Below are positions 43,263-52,956 of a DNA stretch of 64,000 nucleotides, one piece after another. Position 1 is the stretch's first letter. Each line of letters begins with the position of its first letter. The DNA comes from Cryobacterium roopkundense (GTDB taxonomy: Bacteria; Actinomycetota; Actinomycetes; Actinomycetales; Microbacteriaceae), in the NCBI RefSeq assembly GCF_014200405.1, contig NZ_JACHBQ010000001.1, positions 2,294,001-2,358,000 of the forward strand, written 5' to 3'. A program made the position numbers and the translations under genes. The notes under the pieces were generated by a model. That model made no database searches. It was not told the origin of the DNA and saw only the letters and a program-made list of their open reading frames with translations.

Positions 43263-45049
43263 GAGCGTGGGTCAGTAGTACCAAACTTTAAAACGCCGGT
43301 CGATTTCCCGGGCTTGGGGTGGTGGTCTGGGAAAATTGCTTATGAGCGATTCTGATGGCCTGTTCCCCGCGACGGAACTTGAGCACGTTGACGTGGTCGT
43401 GGATGACGGCGTTGAGGCTGGCGGTGGCGTGAACAAGCGGTTTCGGGCTTTCGAGCCGAATGCTGTGATGTTGGTGCCGCCGGATTTGGGTGAGTGGTTG
43501 CCGCAGAATCACCTTTCCCGTTTCATCGCGGACATCGTCGAAACTCAGCTGGATCTGAAGAAGTTCTATGCCTCTTACGCGAAGTCGAAGGGGCAGCCGC
43601 CGTATGACCCTCGGTTGATGGTCCGGGTGCTCCTTTACGGGTATTGCGTCGGGGTTCGTTCGTCACGCGAGTTGGAGCGGGTGTGCGTGGACGTGGTCGC
43701 GTTTCGCTGGTTGGCGGCGCAGCAGGCACCTGATTTTCGTTCCATCGCCCGGTTCCGAAAACGCCACCTCTCCAGTCTGGGAAACGTGTTCTTGCAGGCA
43801 TTGGAACTCTGCCGCGCGGCCGGAATGGTCTCACTCGGGCAGGTCGCGTTGGACGGCACGAAGGTGCGCGCGAATGCGTCCCGGCGCAAGGCGATGAGTT
43901 ACGCCCGGTTGACGGAGAAGCAGAAGGTCCTCGCCGACGAGGTGTCTGCACTGCTGGCTGACGCGGACGCGATCGATGACGCGGAGGATGCTCGTTTCGG
44001 AAAGGACAAACGCGGTGATGAGTTGCCGCCGGAGCTTGCCCGGCGGGAGTCACGCTTGGTGAAACTGGCCGAAGCGCGCGCTGGCTTGGAGGCCGACGCG
44101 GCCGTCCGGGCGCGGAAAGAGGCCGAGAAGAAGGCCCGGGACAAGGGCGACGATGACGACATTGCTGCGCAGAAGGGTGATGATGCGGCGAAGAACGCGG
44201 TCGTGAGGCCGAAGGCTCAACGCAACTTCACCGACCCGGATTCACGGATCATGAAGACCGCCGACGGGTCGTTCCACTACGCCTACAACGCACAGGCCAT
44301 CGTTGATGCCGACCATCAGATCATCGTCGCGACGACGCTGACGAATATTGGCGTGGATGTTGAACAGGTCGTGCCGCTGGTCGAGAAACTCCACGCCACG
44401 ACCGGCGTCCTGCCCCGGCAGGTCCTGGCGGATGCCGGGTATTGTTCCGCAACAAATCTGGACTACGCGAAGACTGTTGAAGATGGCAGCGACGGCCGGA
44501 CCGAGTTTTTCATCGCGACCGGCCGGGTCAAGCACGGCGAGCGTGTTCCTGAAGTTCCTCGGGGCCGGATCCCGGCCAATGCGACGCTGCGGGAACGCAT
44601 GGCGCGGAAGCTCAAGACGAAGAAGGGCCGCGCGGTTTATGCGCGGCGCAAAGCGATCGTGGAGCCCGTGTTCGGTCAGATCCACACTCGGCAGGGCAAG
44701 TTTGTGTTGCTGCGCGGGTTGGAGCAAGCAGCGCACGAGTGGTATCTGATCGCGGCCTGCCACAACCTGATGAAGCTGCACACCATGCAAACCAAGGCGC
44801 TTCTGGCCACGCCGGCCGCGCTGATAGCTAGCCCGGCAACCTAAAGAGCAGGGCGGAACCGCCCTGACGGGCCGCGGCAACAACCTCGCCTGAACCACCA
44901 ACGCGACCGTGGCCCTCTTTTCAATCGGCACAACCACAATCCCTGCGCCACAGGCCTTGATTGCCAGGCCAGCACCGCCCAACCCATCCCGAGGCTTGGA
45001 CCCGTATTTCGCGGCACCAACCGTAAATAGGCGTTACTGACTCACGCTC
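43263..45049. mobile_element. IS1182-like insertion sequence (1,787 bp)
   Basis: A complete element: terminal inverted repeats GAGCGTGGGTCAGTA at the left and its match GAGCGTGAGTCAGTA (14 of 15 identical, read inward) at the right, one transposase gene filling the interior, and a CTAG duplication on both sides. The transposase frame is unbroken, so the copy may still be active. About 200 bp of non-coding DNA follow the transposase before the right end. Confidence 0.85.
43342..44844 (+). CDS. IS1182-family DDE transposase
   Basis: A 500-residue transposase. The N-terminal DUF772 domain includes LPQNHLSRFIADIVE and YDPRLMVRVLLYGYCVGVRSSRELER. The DDE catalytic core is marked by ALDGTKVRANAS, YAYNAQAIVD, VLADAGYCSATN (second Asp) and ARRKAIVEPVFGQI (Glu). 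A charged Lys/Asp/Ala-rich stretch lies between the first and second motifs. ATG 43342 is preferred over a TTG two codons upstream. The frame is intact end to end. Confidence 0.93.
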   Translation: MSDSDGLFPATELEHVDVVVDDGVEAGGGVNKRFRAFEPNAVMLVPPDLGEWLPQNHLSRFIADIVETQLDLKKFYASYAKSKGQPPYDPRLMVRVLLYGYCVGVRSSRELERVCVDVVAFRWLAAQQAPDFRSIARFRKRHLSSLGNVFLQALELCRAAGMVSLGQVALDGTKVRANASRRKAMSYARLTEKQKVLADEVSALLADADAIDDAEDARFGKDKRGDELPPELARRESRLVKLAEARAGLEADAAVRARKEAEKKARDKGDDDDIAAQKGDDAAKNAVVRPKAQRNFTDPDSRIMKTADGSFHYAYNAQAIVDADHQIIVATTLTNIGVDVEQVVPLVEKLHATTGVLPRQVLADAGYCSATNLDYAKTVEDGSDGRTEFFIATGRVKHGERVPEVPRGRIPANATLRERMARKLKTKKGRAVYARRKAIVEPVFGQIHTRQGKFVLLRGLEQAAHEWYLIAACHNLMKLHTMQTKALLATPAALIASPAT

Positions 45050-45053
45050 CTAG
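45050..45053. repeat. Target-site duplication CTAG, right copy
   Basis: Matches the copy at 43259-43262 and abuts the right inverted repeat of the IS element. Confidence 0.7.
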
Positions 45054-45075
45054 GCTGGCGTGCGCAGTACCAAGC

Positions 45076-45315
45076 GTGATCGAAGGACCACGAAGAGCGC
45101 AACGCTACGTCGCCGCCGACCTCATATTCACCGAAATATTCATCACCGTGCTCCTCACCTGGGACCTCATCTCAACGCTGACGCTCGCGCTTGCCGTGGC
45201 CGGCCACGAAGACCCCACTGTCATCGTGGCGCTCAATGACCTGCGGCTCGTCCGCGAAAAGCCCTGGCCCAAAGCCTTCATTGCGAATCGCGACACCCGT
45301 GGTCAAGACATGTGA
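45076..45315 (+). CDS. Small hypothetical protein, doubtful
   Basis: A 79-codon GTG-started frame with one hydrophobic stretch (ADLIFTEIFITVLLTWDLISTLTLALAVAG) and a charged end. I do not recognise a family. It lies just right of the IS element, in DNA whose other strand carries the PAP2 leftover, so it may be a chance frame. No clear ribosome binding site. Confidence 0.25.
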   Translation: MIEGPRRAQRYVAADLIFTEIFITVLLTWDLISTLTLALAVAGHEDPTVIVALNDLRLVREKPWPKAFIANRDTRGQDM

Positions 45316-45343
45316 CGAATCGATCGCGCAGCTTATGCGAGTG

Positions 45344-45766
45344 TCAGGCCGAGGGTTTCAAACCGGCAAGTCGGAGCACGGCGGAGAGCCCTTCGGGTGT
45401 TCCCGGCCACTGTCGCGTGACCGCAGCGCTGCCCGCCCGACGAGTTGCGAATCGCAGAGCGATCGCGACGACGATCGCGTCGTCGGCGTATCCGAGAACG
45501 GGTATGAAATCTGGAATAAGGTCGATCGGCGATAACAGGTAGAGCAAGAGAACCGCGAGCCAGATTCGAACCCCGATTGGCACGGTGCGATCGGCTGCGA
45601 GGCGTTGGAGGAGTCGGGCGACGTCGGGCGCGAGGCGCAGGAGATCACGAATTGACGCACCGCCAGGATGCCGCCGTTGTTCGAGCCAGAGAACCAGAAC
45701 GAGCGACAGCCACAGCACCAGCATTCCGCCGAGCACGCTGAAGGCGATTTCCCACCAAGTCGTCAT
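45344..45766 (-). CDS. YkvA/DUF1232 membrane protein
   Basis: A 140-residue protein with an N-terminal membrane helix (about 7-28), then a DUF1232 domain: VPIGVRIWLAVLLLYLLSPIDLIPDFIPVLGYADDAIVV is the family signature. Members are small inner-membrane proteins of unknown function. ATG 45766 follows the end of a cation-transporter remnant by overlap, suggesting the two once formed an operon. Confidence 0.88.
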   Translation of the reverse strand: MTTWWEIAFSVLGGMLVLWLSLVLVLWLEQRRHPGGASIRDLLRLAPDVARLLQRLAADRTVPIGVRIWLAVLLLYLLSPIDLIPDFIPVLGYADDAIVVAIALRFATRRAGSAAVTRQWPGTPEGLSAVLRLAGLKPSA

Positions 45767-45942
45767 GATCTGGCACCGATTCTGATTGAACTGTCGAGCC
45801 AGCCGTTTGGGTTCCCCGAAGCCTCCGCGACGGACCGCGCGAAGGCGAACACGATGACGCCGATGAGGTTCCATCCCAGCGTGATTCGTTCGAGGGATTT
45901 CCCTCTCAGAAGGCGCTTCGCTGCATGATCTGTGAACGTCAT
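45763..45942 (-). pseudogene. Cation-efflux (CDF-like) transporter N-terminal remnant
   Basis: A 59-codon frame with an ATG start reads like the beginning of a CDF-like transporter: a short charged leader, then LERITLGWNLIGVIVFAFA (first membrane helix), then a segment resembling the second helix (WLDSSIRIGA) without the usual Asp-containing continuation. It stops at 45763 where about 150-250 further residues are expected. It could be translated as a short peptide but is not a working transporter. Confidence 0.5.
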
Positions 45943-46421
45943 CTCCGCATTCTCGCAGTCCACGCGCGGATTCGACCGATGACAGCACGGCCGCGGTTGC
46001 GATTGCGGTTGCGGTTGCGCAGTAGCAAGGCGCAACGACCGTTCTCCCCGAGCGGCCGCGACGTCTGCTACCGACGGCGCCCCGCCTCACAATCCGAGCA
46101 CGTTGCTCGCCCCGGCACCATCCACGCAGAAGGATAAACATCGCGTACCCGACCAGCTTCGCCATTGCCGCCTCCAGATGTCTCGCAGCTGTCCCTGCCG
46201 ACCGGAATCCTACGACCAGGCAAAAACACACGTTGCGAGACACGCCGGCTCTCCCCCGGCGCCGGGCAACGGTTCCCGCATCCCCGCCGCCGCGCGGATG
46301 TCCAGTGCGTTTATCTGCGAAATCGCGTAACGCCATTCTGTCTCGTCAAGGTGTCTCGCATCCCACGGCTTTCGAGATTTAACTCTTGTCAGTGTCGGAG
46401 GCCCAACCTACACTCGCTGTA
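45943..46421. other. Intergenic region without a recognised gene
   Basis: About 480 bp. Frames on both strands are open in places but low-complexity and Arg-rich, with no family resemblance. A short direct repeat of GGTTGCG units lies near 46000-46020. The right edge leads into the SOS box at 46422. Confidence 0.5.
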
Positions 46422-46437
46422 TCGAATAGACGTTCGA
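46422..46437 (+). promoter_or_regulatory. SOS (LexA) box upstream of dnaE2
   Basis: TCGAAT-AGAC-GTTCGA differs by one base from the mycobacterial/actinobacterial LexA consensus TCGAAC-N4-GTTCGA. It lies 22 bp before the dnaE2 ATG, so LexA would cover the promoter and DNA damage would induce the gene. Confidence 0.85.
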
Positions 46438-46459
46438 TATCGAGGGGTTGGAGACGCAG

Positions 46460-49334
46460 ATGCAGCAGGGCTTTCCGCACCTCCACGTCGCCTCCGCATG
46501 CTCCCCGCACTACGGCGTGACCATGCCCGTAGCACTCGTCGCCCAGGGAGCGGCCGCCGGCAGCGACTTTCTCGCCCTCACTAACACGGACGGGCTCTAC
46601 GACGCCGTGAAGCACGTGCGCGCCTGCCCATCCGCGGGCATTCGGCCGGGCCCGGGCGCCGACCTCGCGGTGCACGATGACGAGCACCGACCCCTTGGCC
46701 GGGTGACCGTGCTCGCCCGCGCCGGGCACGGCCGCGGATACGCCGCACTCTGCCGGGCCGTCAGCTCCGCGCACCAGACCGGCCGAATGCCGAGCATCGA
46801 CCGACGCCAGCTCGCCACCTGGGCCGAGGGCCACACCCTCACCGTGCTGCTCTGCCCGCTCTCTGACGTCCCCCTCGCGGTCGAACGCCGAGACAGCCTT
46901 GACGCCACCGCCGCACTGGGCGCCTGGCTCCGTGTCATGCCGATCGGCTCGGTCACCCTCGAGGTCGCCTGCCATCTCGCGCCGACCGGCCAGCGAGGTT
47001 CGGTGGCCGCAGCCACACGGATGCTGGGCCTTTCGGAGGACACCGGAACCACCGCCATCCTCTCTAATGCTGTGCGCTACGGCGAGCCCGAAGACGCGGC
47101 CACCGCGGATCTCGCCGACGCGACCCGCCTGCTCAGAGCGCTGGCCCAACTGACCGAACCGCAGGCGAACGGGCAGGCCTGGCTGAAAGACAGCGTCCAC
47201 ATGCGCCGGGTCGCGCGGATGGTCGTCGACGCCGGCGCCCGCAATCCCGGCGCCCTCGACCTGCTGTTTCGCACCACCCAGGAACTCGCGGACCGGTGCG
47301 CCCTGGACCCGGCCGAAGATCTCGGGCTCGGCACGCCACGGATGCCCGAGGCCTCCATCATCGATGTGGTCGGCGACCCCGTCGCCGAGCTCTGGCGCCG
47401 AGCTCTGGCGCCGAGCTCGGCACGGCATCGACGACCGCTACGCCGGCACCACCCTCATCGACGCCGCCCCACCGAGCTGGCCCATAAGATGGAAACCGTC
47501 GAGCACCTCGCGTTCGCCGCGTACTTCTTGACCGTCGCCCGCGTCACCTACCTGATCCGCGGCATGGGCGTGCGCGTGCAGGCCCGCGGCTCCGGAGTCG
47601 GCTCCGCGCTGAAATATGCCCTGCGCACCTCGTCGGTCGAACCCATCGAAAACGGCCTGATCTGGGAGCGCTTCCTCTCCCCCGAACGTCAAACCCTTCC
47701 CGACATCGACCTCTTGACGTCGAGTTCGCCCGGCGCCACGACATCTACCGCGAAGTGTTCCAGACTTTCGGCGCCGACCGCGTCTCGCTCATGTCGATGA
47801 CCAACGCCTACCGCGGCCGCGGCGCAGTGCGGGACGCCGGCCTCGCGCTCGGCATGCCCGAAGAGCAGGTCGCGGCGATCGCCAAGCAGATGTGGCGCTT
47901 CAACGCCCGCGACTTCCGCCAGGCCGTCGAGGAGAAACCCGAACTCGCGGAACTCGCCGCGCAAGTGCGGGAGTCCCCGCAGCTGGACCAGCTGGTGCAC
48001 CTGACCGAAAAGCTGGACCGGCTCCCCCGCCACATCAGCGTGCACCCCTGCGGCGTCATCCTCTCCGACGCGTCGCTCCTTGACCGCACCCCGGTGCAAC
48101 GCTCCGGGATGGGACTGCCGATATCGCAGTTCGACAAGCACGACATGGACCCGATGGGCCTGATCAAACTCGACATCCTCGGCGTGCGCATGCACAGGCC
48201 ATGGCCCACGCCATCCAAGAGCACCGGAAACTCAACGGCGAAACCATCGACCACGACCGAATCCCCCTCGAAGACGAACCCACCTACGAGATGCTGCGCA
48301 CCACGCGCACCCTGGGCGTCTTCCAGCTCGAATCCCCCGGCCAAATGGAACTGATCGGCAAACTCCAACCCGAAACGTTCAACGACCTGACCGTGGAAAT
48401 CAGCCTGTTCCGCCCCGGCCCCATTCAAGCCAACATGCCCCTGCAATACCTCAAAGCCCGCCACGGCGAAACCATCGCCGACCACATGCACCCCCGTTTC
48501 AAACCGTTCCTCGCCGAAACCAACGGCGTCGTCGTCTTCCACGAACAGGTCATGCGACTCTTCGACGAACTCACCGGCAGCGGCATGGGAAAAGCGGATG
48601 TCTTCCGTCGGCACCTCGGAAAATTCGCCGACCTCGCCGACATCGAGACGTACGTTCGTGAGCAGGCAGCCACCCGCGGGTTCACGGCATCCGTCATCGA
48701 CCGGGCCTGGAAAGTGCTGTCGGGTTTTGGCAGTTTCGGCTTCGCCAAAGCCCACGGCGCGGCGTTTGCCCGCACCACGTATGAGAGCGCCTGGCTGAAA
48801 AGGCACCACCCGGCGACGTTCTTCGCCGGGCTGCTCACCCACGACCCCGGCACGTGGCCCAAAGACCTGATCGTCGCCATAGCCCGCAACCTCGGCGTGC
48901 CCATCCTCGGCCTCGACGTTCAACCATCGGCTTTGGACTACCGGGTCGAGCAGTTGGGTGATGGCCGGCTGGGCATCCGTCTTGCCTTGCCCGAGCTCGC
49001 CGGCTCGAGCTCGGTGGAGCGCCACCGGATCGCGGAGCACCAACCGTTCTCGTCTTTGCAGGACTTTCGCGACCGGGTGCGGCCGCGCCGGCGCACGTTC
49101 GAAGCCCTCGCCCGGGTTGGGGCCCTGGACTCGCTCATCGGCTACGACCGTGGCCGGCGCGGCGACCTGCTCGCGCACATCCAGGGTCTTGGTGGCCGCG
49201 CTCTGCCCGTCGCAGCCGACCAACTCGCCTTCGACATCGAGCTGCCCCTGCCCGACTCCGACCGCTCGGCCACCGCCCTCGACCTGCGCGGCATCAGCCA
49301 AACGGATGTCGAACACGCGTCAGGTAACCGCTAG
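46460..49334 (+). pseudogene. dnaE2: Error-prone DNA polymerase DnaE2, frameshifted
   Basis: Three frames together cover a C-family polymerase of the DnaE2 type: a PHP domain (FPHLHVASACS), the palm region (VQARGSGVGSALKYALRTSSVEP, then the catalytic PDID-LD-VEF), MGLIKLDILGVRM, FQLESPGQMELIGKLQP and the HhH region near the end. Breaks: a 13-bp tandem duplication at 47387-47412 with a compensating change before 47480; a shift after PDIDL near 47715; a shift near 48190. The C-terminal OB part present in full-length DnaE2 (about 1,050-1,150 residues) is missing after 49334. ATG 46460 has GGAG upstream. Assembly error could explain one break but hardly all. Confidence 0.85.
47387..47418. repeat. 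13-bp tandem duplication in dnaE2
   Basis: GAGCTCTGGCGCC occurs twice in tandem (47387-47399, 47400-47412), followed by the first six bases of a third copy. A 13-bp gain shifts the reading frame, a typical replication-slippage mutation. Removing one copy restores the expected RARHGIDDRY sequence. Confidence 0.85.
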
Positions 49335-49487
49335 GGAGCCGCTGCTGACGCGATGGATCGTTCGATCACGTTTGAGCCCACGATCAAAGACACTCGCTGT
49401 GCGGAGGTTTCGCCGGTCTAACCCGCGGTTGAGAAAAGGCAAAGGCCAACCCCGTTGGAGCCTGCAGGGACTAGCCGTGGCCCACGG

Positions 49488-50408
49488 TCAGGCGTTGCGG
49501 GCTATTTCCGCCGCAAGGTCATGGAGCTGGCGCGCGAGGTCGGCGGCCTGCGCGGCGAGCTCTGCGCGGCCGGGCTTCTCCCCGGCGGCCGGGGCGGGTT
49601 CGGGCGCCGGAACGGGCGCCGGCTCACCAGATCGGCCCGCTCGTTGGCCCGCACCAGGTTCGTCAGTGCCGACCACGTCGAGGTCGAAAACCACCCGATC
49701 GGCGCGATGCCAGGTGGAGAACATCTCGATGGGAACTCCGTTCTCATCGAGGCTCGTACCCTCGAGCAGCAGCAGCGGCTCTCCCACGCTGATCTGCAAC
49801 AATTCGGCGAGGGCCTTTGTGGCCGCCACCGCACGCACCTGACGGCGCCCGGACACGATCGACACGCCCAGGCGAGAGCGCAAAACGGCGTGCAGGGACG
49901 CATCCGTGAGTTCGGCCCTTGTCAGGTTCGCACCTAACGCCCGCGGCACCCAGGTGTGGATGACGGCAAGCGGCCCGCTCCCGGCGGATCGCAGGCGACG
50001 GATGCCCACAACCTCGGCCCCGCCCAGGGCAGCCGATGCAGCGGCGTTTTCCTCAGGACCGAGCGCAAGCACGGCCGTGAATACATCGGCGCCCTCCGCC
50101 GAAATCTGCGCGGATAGTCCCGACATGCGCTGCACCAGCCGATGGTGCTCCCCCCGCGGAGACACCACGCTGCCGCGACCGCGTCCGCGCTGCACCAGCC
50201 CCTGCGCGCTGAGCGCGGCGAGCGCCTGCCGAACAACAGACCGAGAAACGGAGAATCGCTCCTGCAGCTCCGCCTCGGTCGGCAGCTGCGACCCGGGAGG
50301 CAACGCACCACTGAGGATATGCGAGCGGACGACCGCCCCCACCTGGCTGTGCAACGGGGTACCGTTCGCGGAATCTACTGAACCGGCGGGAACCTCATCT
50401 AGCCACAT
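49488..50408 (-). CDS. GntR-family regulator with UTRA domain
   Basis: A 306-residue HutC/FarR-type regulator. The winged helix at about 25-90 has VVRSHILSGALPPGSQLPTEAELQERFSVSRSVVRQALAALSAQGL, followed by RGRGRGSVV (wing) and a UTRA effector domain (about 100-245) with EPLLLLEGTSLDENGVPIEMF. The last 50 residues are a Pro/Ala linker and a helix. ATG 50408 gives the usual GntR N-terminus. It adjoins the pdxA-DUF1537-kdgT operon on the same strand and probably controls it through the palindrome at 54066-54079. Confidence 0.92.
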   Translation of the reverse strand: MWLDEVPAGSVDSANGTPLHSQVGAVVRSHILSGALPPGSQLPTEAELQERFSVSRSVVRQALAALSAQGLVQRGRGRGSVVSPRGEHHRLVQRMSGLSAQISAEGADVFTAVLALGPEENAAASAALGGAEVVGIRRLRSAGSGPLAVIHTWVPRALGANLTRAELTDASLHAVLRSRLGVSIVSGRRQVRAVAATKALAELLQISVGEPLLLLEGTSLDENGVPIEMFSTWHRADRVVFDLDVVGTDEPGAGQRAGRSGEPAPVPAPEPAPAAGEKPGRAELAAQAADLARQLHDLAAEIARNA

Positions 50409-50491
50409 CGTTCCATCGTAAGCCGGGGTGCGCCCGGAGCCGAGCGGCCTACCGGGCGCCGCCTCGGCATCCGCTGGCCCGATCATCACGA

Positions 50492-51517
50492 TCAGGCAGC
50501 CTGCGCGGTCTTCCAGACGTGGTCCCACCCCGGCGCGAGCTCTGCGGCGCGCTCAAGCGACAGCACCAGGCTGGCCTCGCGGGCGATGCCCTTGCCCGCG
50601 ATGTCAAACGCGGTGCCGTGGTCGACCGAGACGCGCACGACGGGCAGTCCCACCGTGATATTCACACCGTCATCACCGTAAACGGCTTTGAACGGCGCGT
50701 GACCCTGGTCGTGGTAGCAAACCACCGCGAGGTTGTACTTGCCGCGAACAGCCGCCGGAATGAGCGCATCGCCAGGCAGTGGGCCCTCGACGTTCAGTCC
50801 GCGGGCCCGAGCCATTGCCACGGCCGGTGCCAGGATGTCGGCATCTTCGTCGCCGAAGAGACGGTTCTCCCCTGCATGCGGGTTCAGGCCGGCAAGACCG
50901 ATGATTTCGTCCGGCTTGCCCATGGACTTTGCGAATGCCCCGGCCAATTCGAGCACGCTGAGGGTGCGCTCCACCGTGATGTTTTCGATCGCCTGGCGCA
51001 TGGACACGTGCGTGGTGAGGTGGAAGAAATACAGGTCTCCGGCCGAGAGCACCAGGGAAAAGTTCTTCACGCCGAATTCGTGGGCGAGCAGTTCGGTGTG
51101 TCCGGGCCAGTTGTGGCCGCCCTCGTGCATGGCCGCCTTGTTCAGCGGGGCGGTCACGATTCCCTGCACCTCGCCGGCCCGGGCGAGCCGGCAGGCCTCC
51201 ACCACGAATCGGTAGGAGGCGTCGCCGGCGGCGGCGCTCAGCACGCCCTGTTGCACGTTTTCCAACGAGGGTCCGGTCTGCAACAACTCGATCGTTCCCG
51301 GCACGTTGCGGGCCTCGGCGACGGTCTTGATCACTCGAATGGCCGCCGGGTCGCCGCCCACGTTGAGCACGCCCCGGCGCATCGCCGCCTCGTCGCCGAT
51401 CACGACCGGGATGCACCGGGTGCGAACATCATCGTGGCCGAGGAGCGACTTGGCGGTGATTTCGGGACCGATTCCGGCCACGTCTCCGATGGTGACGGCA
51501 AGGATGGGAAGGGTCAT
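50492..51517 (-). CDS. pdxA2: PdxA-family dehydrogenase (probable four-carbon acid sugar phosphate dehydrogenase)
   Basis: A 341-residue PdxA-family enzyme. PdxA proper oxidises 4-phosphohydroxy-L-threonine in PLP synthesis, but PdxA2 paralogues next to DUF1537 kinases oxidise and decarboxylate D-threonate or D-erythronate 4-phosphate to dihydroxyacetone phosphate. Motifs: TIGDVAGIGPEI, VTAPLNKAAMHEGG, GHTELLA, the metal His in HVSM, CYHDQGH and VDHGTAFDIAGKG. The GntR-DUF1537-KdgT context makes the catabolic role likelier than vitamin B6 synthesis. ATG 51517 overlaps the DUF1537 stop by 4 bp. Confidence 0.88.
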   Translation of the reverse strand: MTLPILAVTIGDVAGIGPEITAKSLLGHDDVRTRCIPVVIGDEAAMRRGVLNVGGDPAAIRVIKTVAEARNVPGTIELLQTGPSLENVQQGVLSAAAGDASYRFVVEACRLARAGEVQGIVTAPLNKAAMHEGGHNWPGHTELLAHEFGVKNFSLVLSAGDLYFFHLTTHVSMRQAIENITVERTLSVLELAGAFAKSMGKPDEIIGLAGLNPHAGENRLFGDEDADILAPAVAMARARGLNVEGPLPGDALIPAAVRGKYNLAVVCYHDQGHAPFKAVYGDDGVNITVGLPVVRVSVDHGTAFDIAGKGIAREASLVLSLERAAELAPGWDHVWKTAQAA

Positions 51518-52956
51518 GGCTGTACTCCTGTGTTCGGGTCGACTGGGGGGCTGAGCACGTGGTCAGCCAGAAGTTCGGGAAGAATATCGGAAATCGATGC
51601 GGCGGCGCCGAAGCCGCCGGCTTTGGTGACCACAGTGAGGCCATCGGCCAGTCCACCTTCGATCAGGCCCACCGGGATACCCTCCCGGATCGCATCCGTC
51701 ACCATGATGGCGCTGGCCGCAAACCGGTCCAGCACGGCCCGGGCGCCCTCGCCGCCCATGAGCACGACGGCGCCCACGGGCCGGTGGGCGAACACTGCGG
51801 CCGTGATGATCGCCAGCCCCTCGGCGATGACGACGGCCGCCGTCGCGGTTGACGTCGGTGCTGGCGTCGGTCTCGGCGTGCTTCCGGCGTCGACAGCGGA
51901 TGCCGCGGGCCGCTCGGACGGCGTCGCCACGATCACGACCGCGGGAAGATCCGGCGCAGAGGCCAGTTCCGCGGCGATCCATTCACCGATCGCACCGGGC
52001 GTGAGCAGCACGGCGAGGCTGGGTGCAAACGTGCGCACGTGCTCGGTCGACGTGTTCTCGACCAGATGGTCGTACTGGGATCGGGACATATCGTGCAGGG
52101 AGCTGACGACGACAATCACTCGTTCCGCCTGCTGACGCGGCTGCGCAACCGCCACGGCGAGGTCGGGACGCCACACCTGCGAGAGGGCCACGGCGAGCCC
52201 GGCGCTGCCTGCCGGTACGACCTCGGCGCCGAGCACGGCGACGGCTTCGGCAAGAGCCAGCAGGTCGGCATCCGTCTGGGCATCGACGGTGATCACGCGC
52301 GTCAGATTCTGCCCGGCGGCGCGAAGCTGTTCGGCGTGATCTGCCGCGCTGCCCGCGTCGAGGGTGACGTGCACGCTTCCGGGCACCAACTCACGCAGCA
52401 GATTGGTGGTGACGGGAGTCACGGGATCGATACCGATCGCCGTCGTCTCCACCCCTTTGCCGTTGACAAGCACCCGACCGTTCAGCACTGTGCGTCCCAT
52501 CGCCGGGTAGGCCGGGCAGGCCACGGCGAAGGCCCCGGGGTGCCGGAGTTGCCAGGTCTTCAGCGCACCCACAATCTGCGCGTGAGCCGAACCGCGCATG
52601 GTCGAATCGATCTTCAGCAGGAGCCGATTCACCCCGCCTGCGGCGAGAGCCTCCACGGCGTCCGCGGTACTGCGGCAGGCCAGCGGCGCGGGCTGCGCGC
52701 GGGCGTCGGACACCACGGCGATCACGGCGCCGTGACGAAGAACCTGGCTGTCGGGCGGCGTCAATGCCAACCGGGTGTGCCATCCGTCCCGGGCAAACTG
52801 CACCGCGGAGTCGCCGCCGCCGGTGAGGTCATCGGCCACGATCCCGACCGAGATGTGGTGAGCATCGCGGCGGTTCGCTGAGACGTCAAGCGAGTGCCGG
52901 TCTCCTGTGCTGTCGTCGGTGGCGCCCCTCGATGGCACGGAGTCAGTCATGGTCAC
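51514..52956 (-). CDS. DUF1537 four-carbon acid sugar kinase
   Basis: A 480-residue kinase of the DUF1537 family, shown in other bacteria to phosphorylate threonate, erythronate or related C4 acid sugars. N-terminal domain: VGIVADDLTGGGDSAVQFA (substrate site) and LLLKIDSTMRGSAHAQI. C-terminal nucleotide domain: LIEGGLADGLTVVTKAGGFG. The start is GTG 52956 (GTGA overlap with kdgT) or ATG 52950. Together with the PdxA-type dehydrogenase it forms the kinase-dehydrogenase module for C4 acid sugars; the exact isomer cannot be read from sequence. Confidence 0.9.
   Translation of the reverse strand: MTMTDSVPSRGATDDSTGDRHSLDVSANRRDAHHISVGIVADDLTGGGDSAVQFARDGWHTRLALTPPDSQVLRHGAVIAVVSDARAQPAPLACRSTADAVEALAAGGVNRLLLKIDSTMRGSAHAQIVGALKTWQLRHPGAFAVACPAYPAMGRTVLNGRVLVNGKGVETTAIGIDPVTPVTTNLLRELVPGSVHVTLDAGSAADHAEQLRAAGQNLTRVITVDAQTDADLLALAEAVAVLGAEVVPAGSAGLAVALSQVWRPDLAVAVAQPRQQAERVIVVVSSLHDMSRSQYDHLVENTSTEHVRTFAPSLAVLLTPGAIGEWIAAELASAPDLPAVVIVATPSERPAASAVDAGSTPRPTPAPTSTATAAVVIAEGLAIITAAVFAHRPVGAVVLMGGEGARAVLDRFAASAIMVTDAIREGIPVGLIEGGLADGLTVVTKAGGFGAAASISDILPELLADHVLSPPVDPNTGVQP

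Noticed and set aside
46448..49334. Two or three separate genes in the dnaE2 region
   Set aside because: The separate frames join into one DnaE2 sequence in order, so they are pieces of one gene and not independent proteins.
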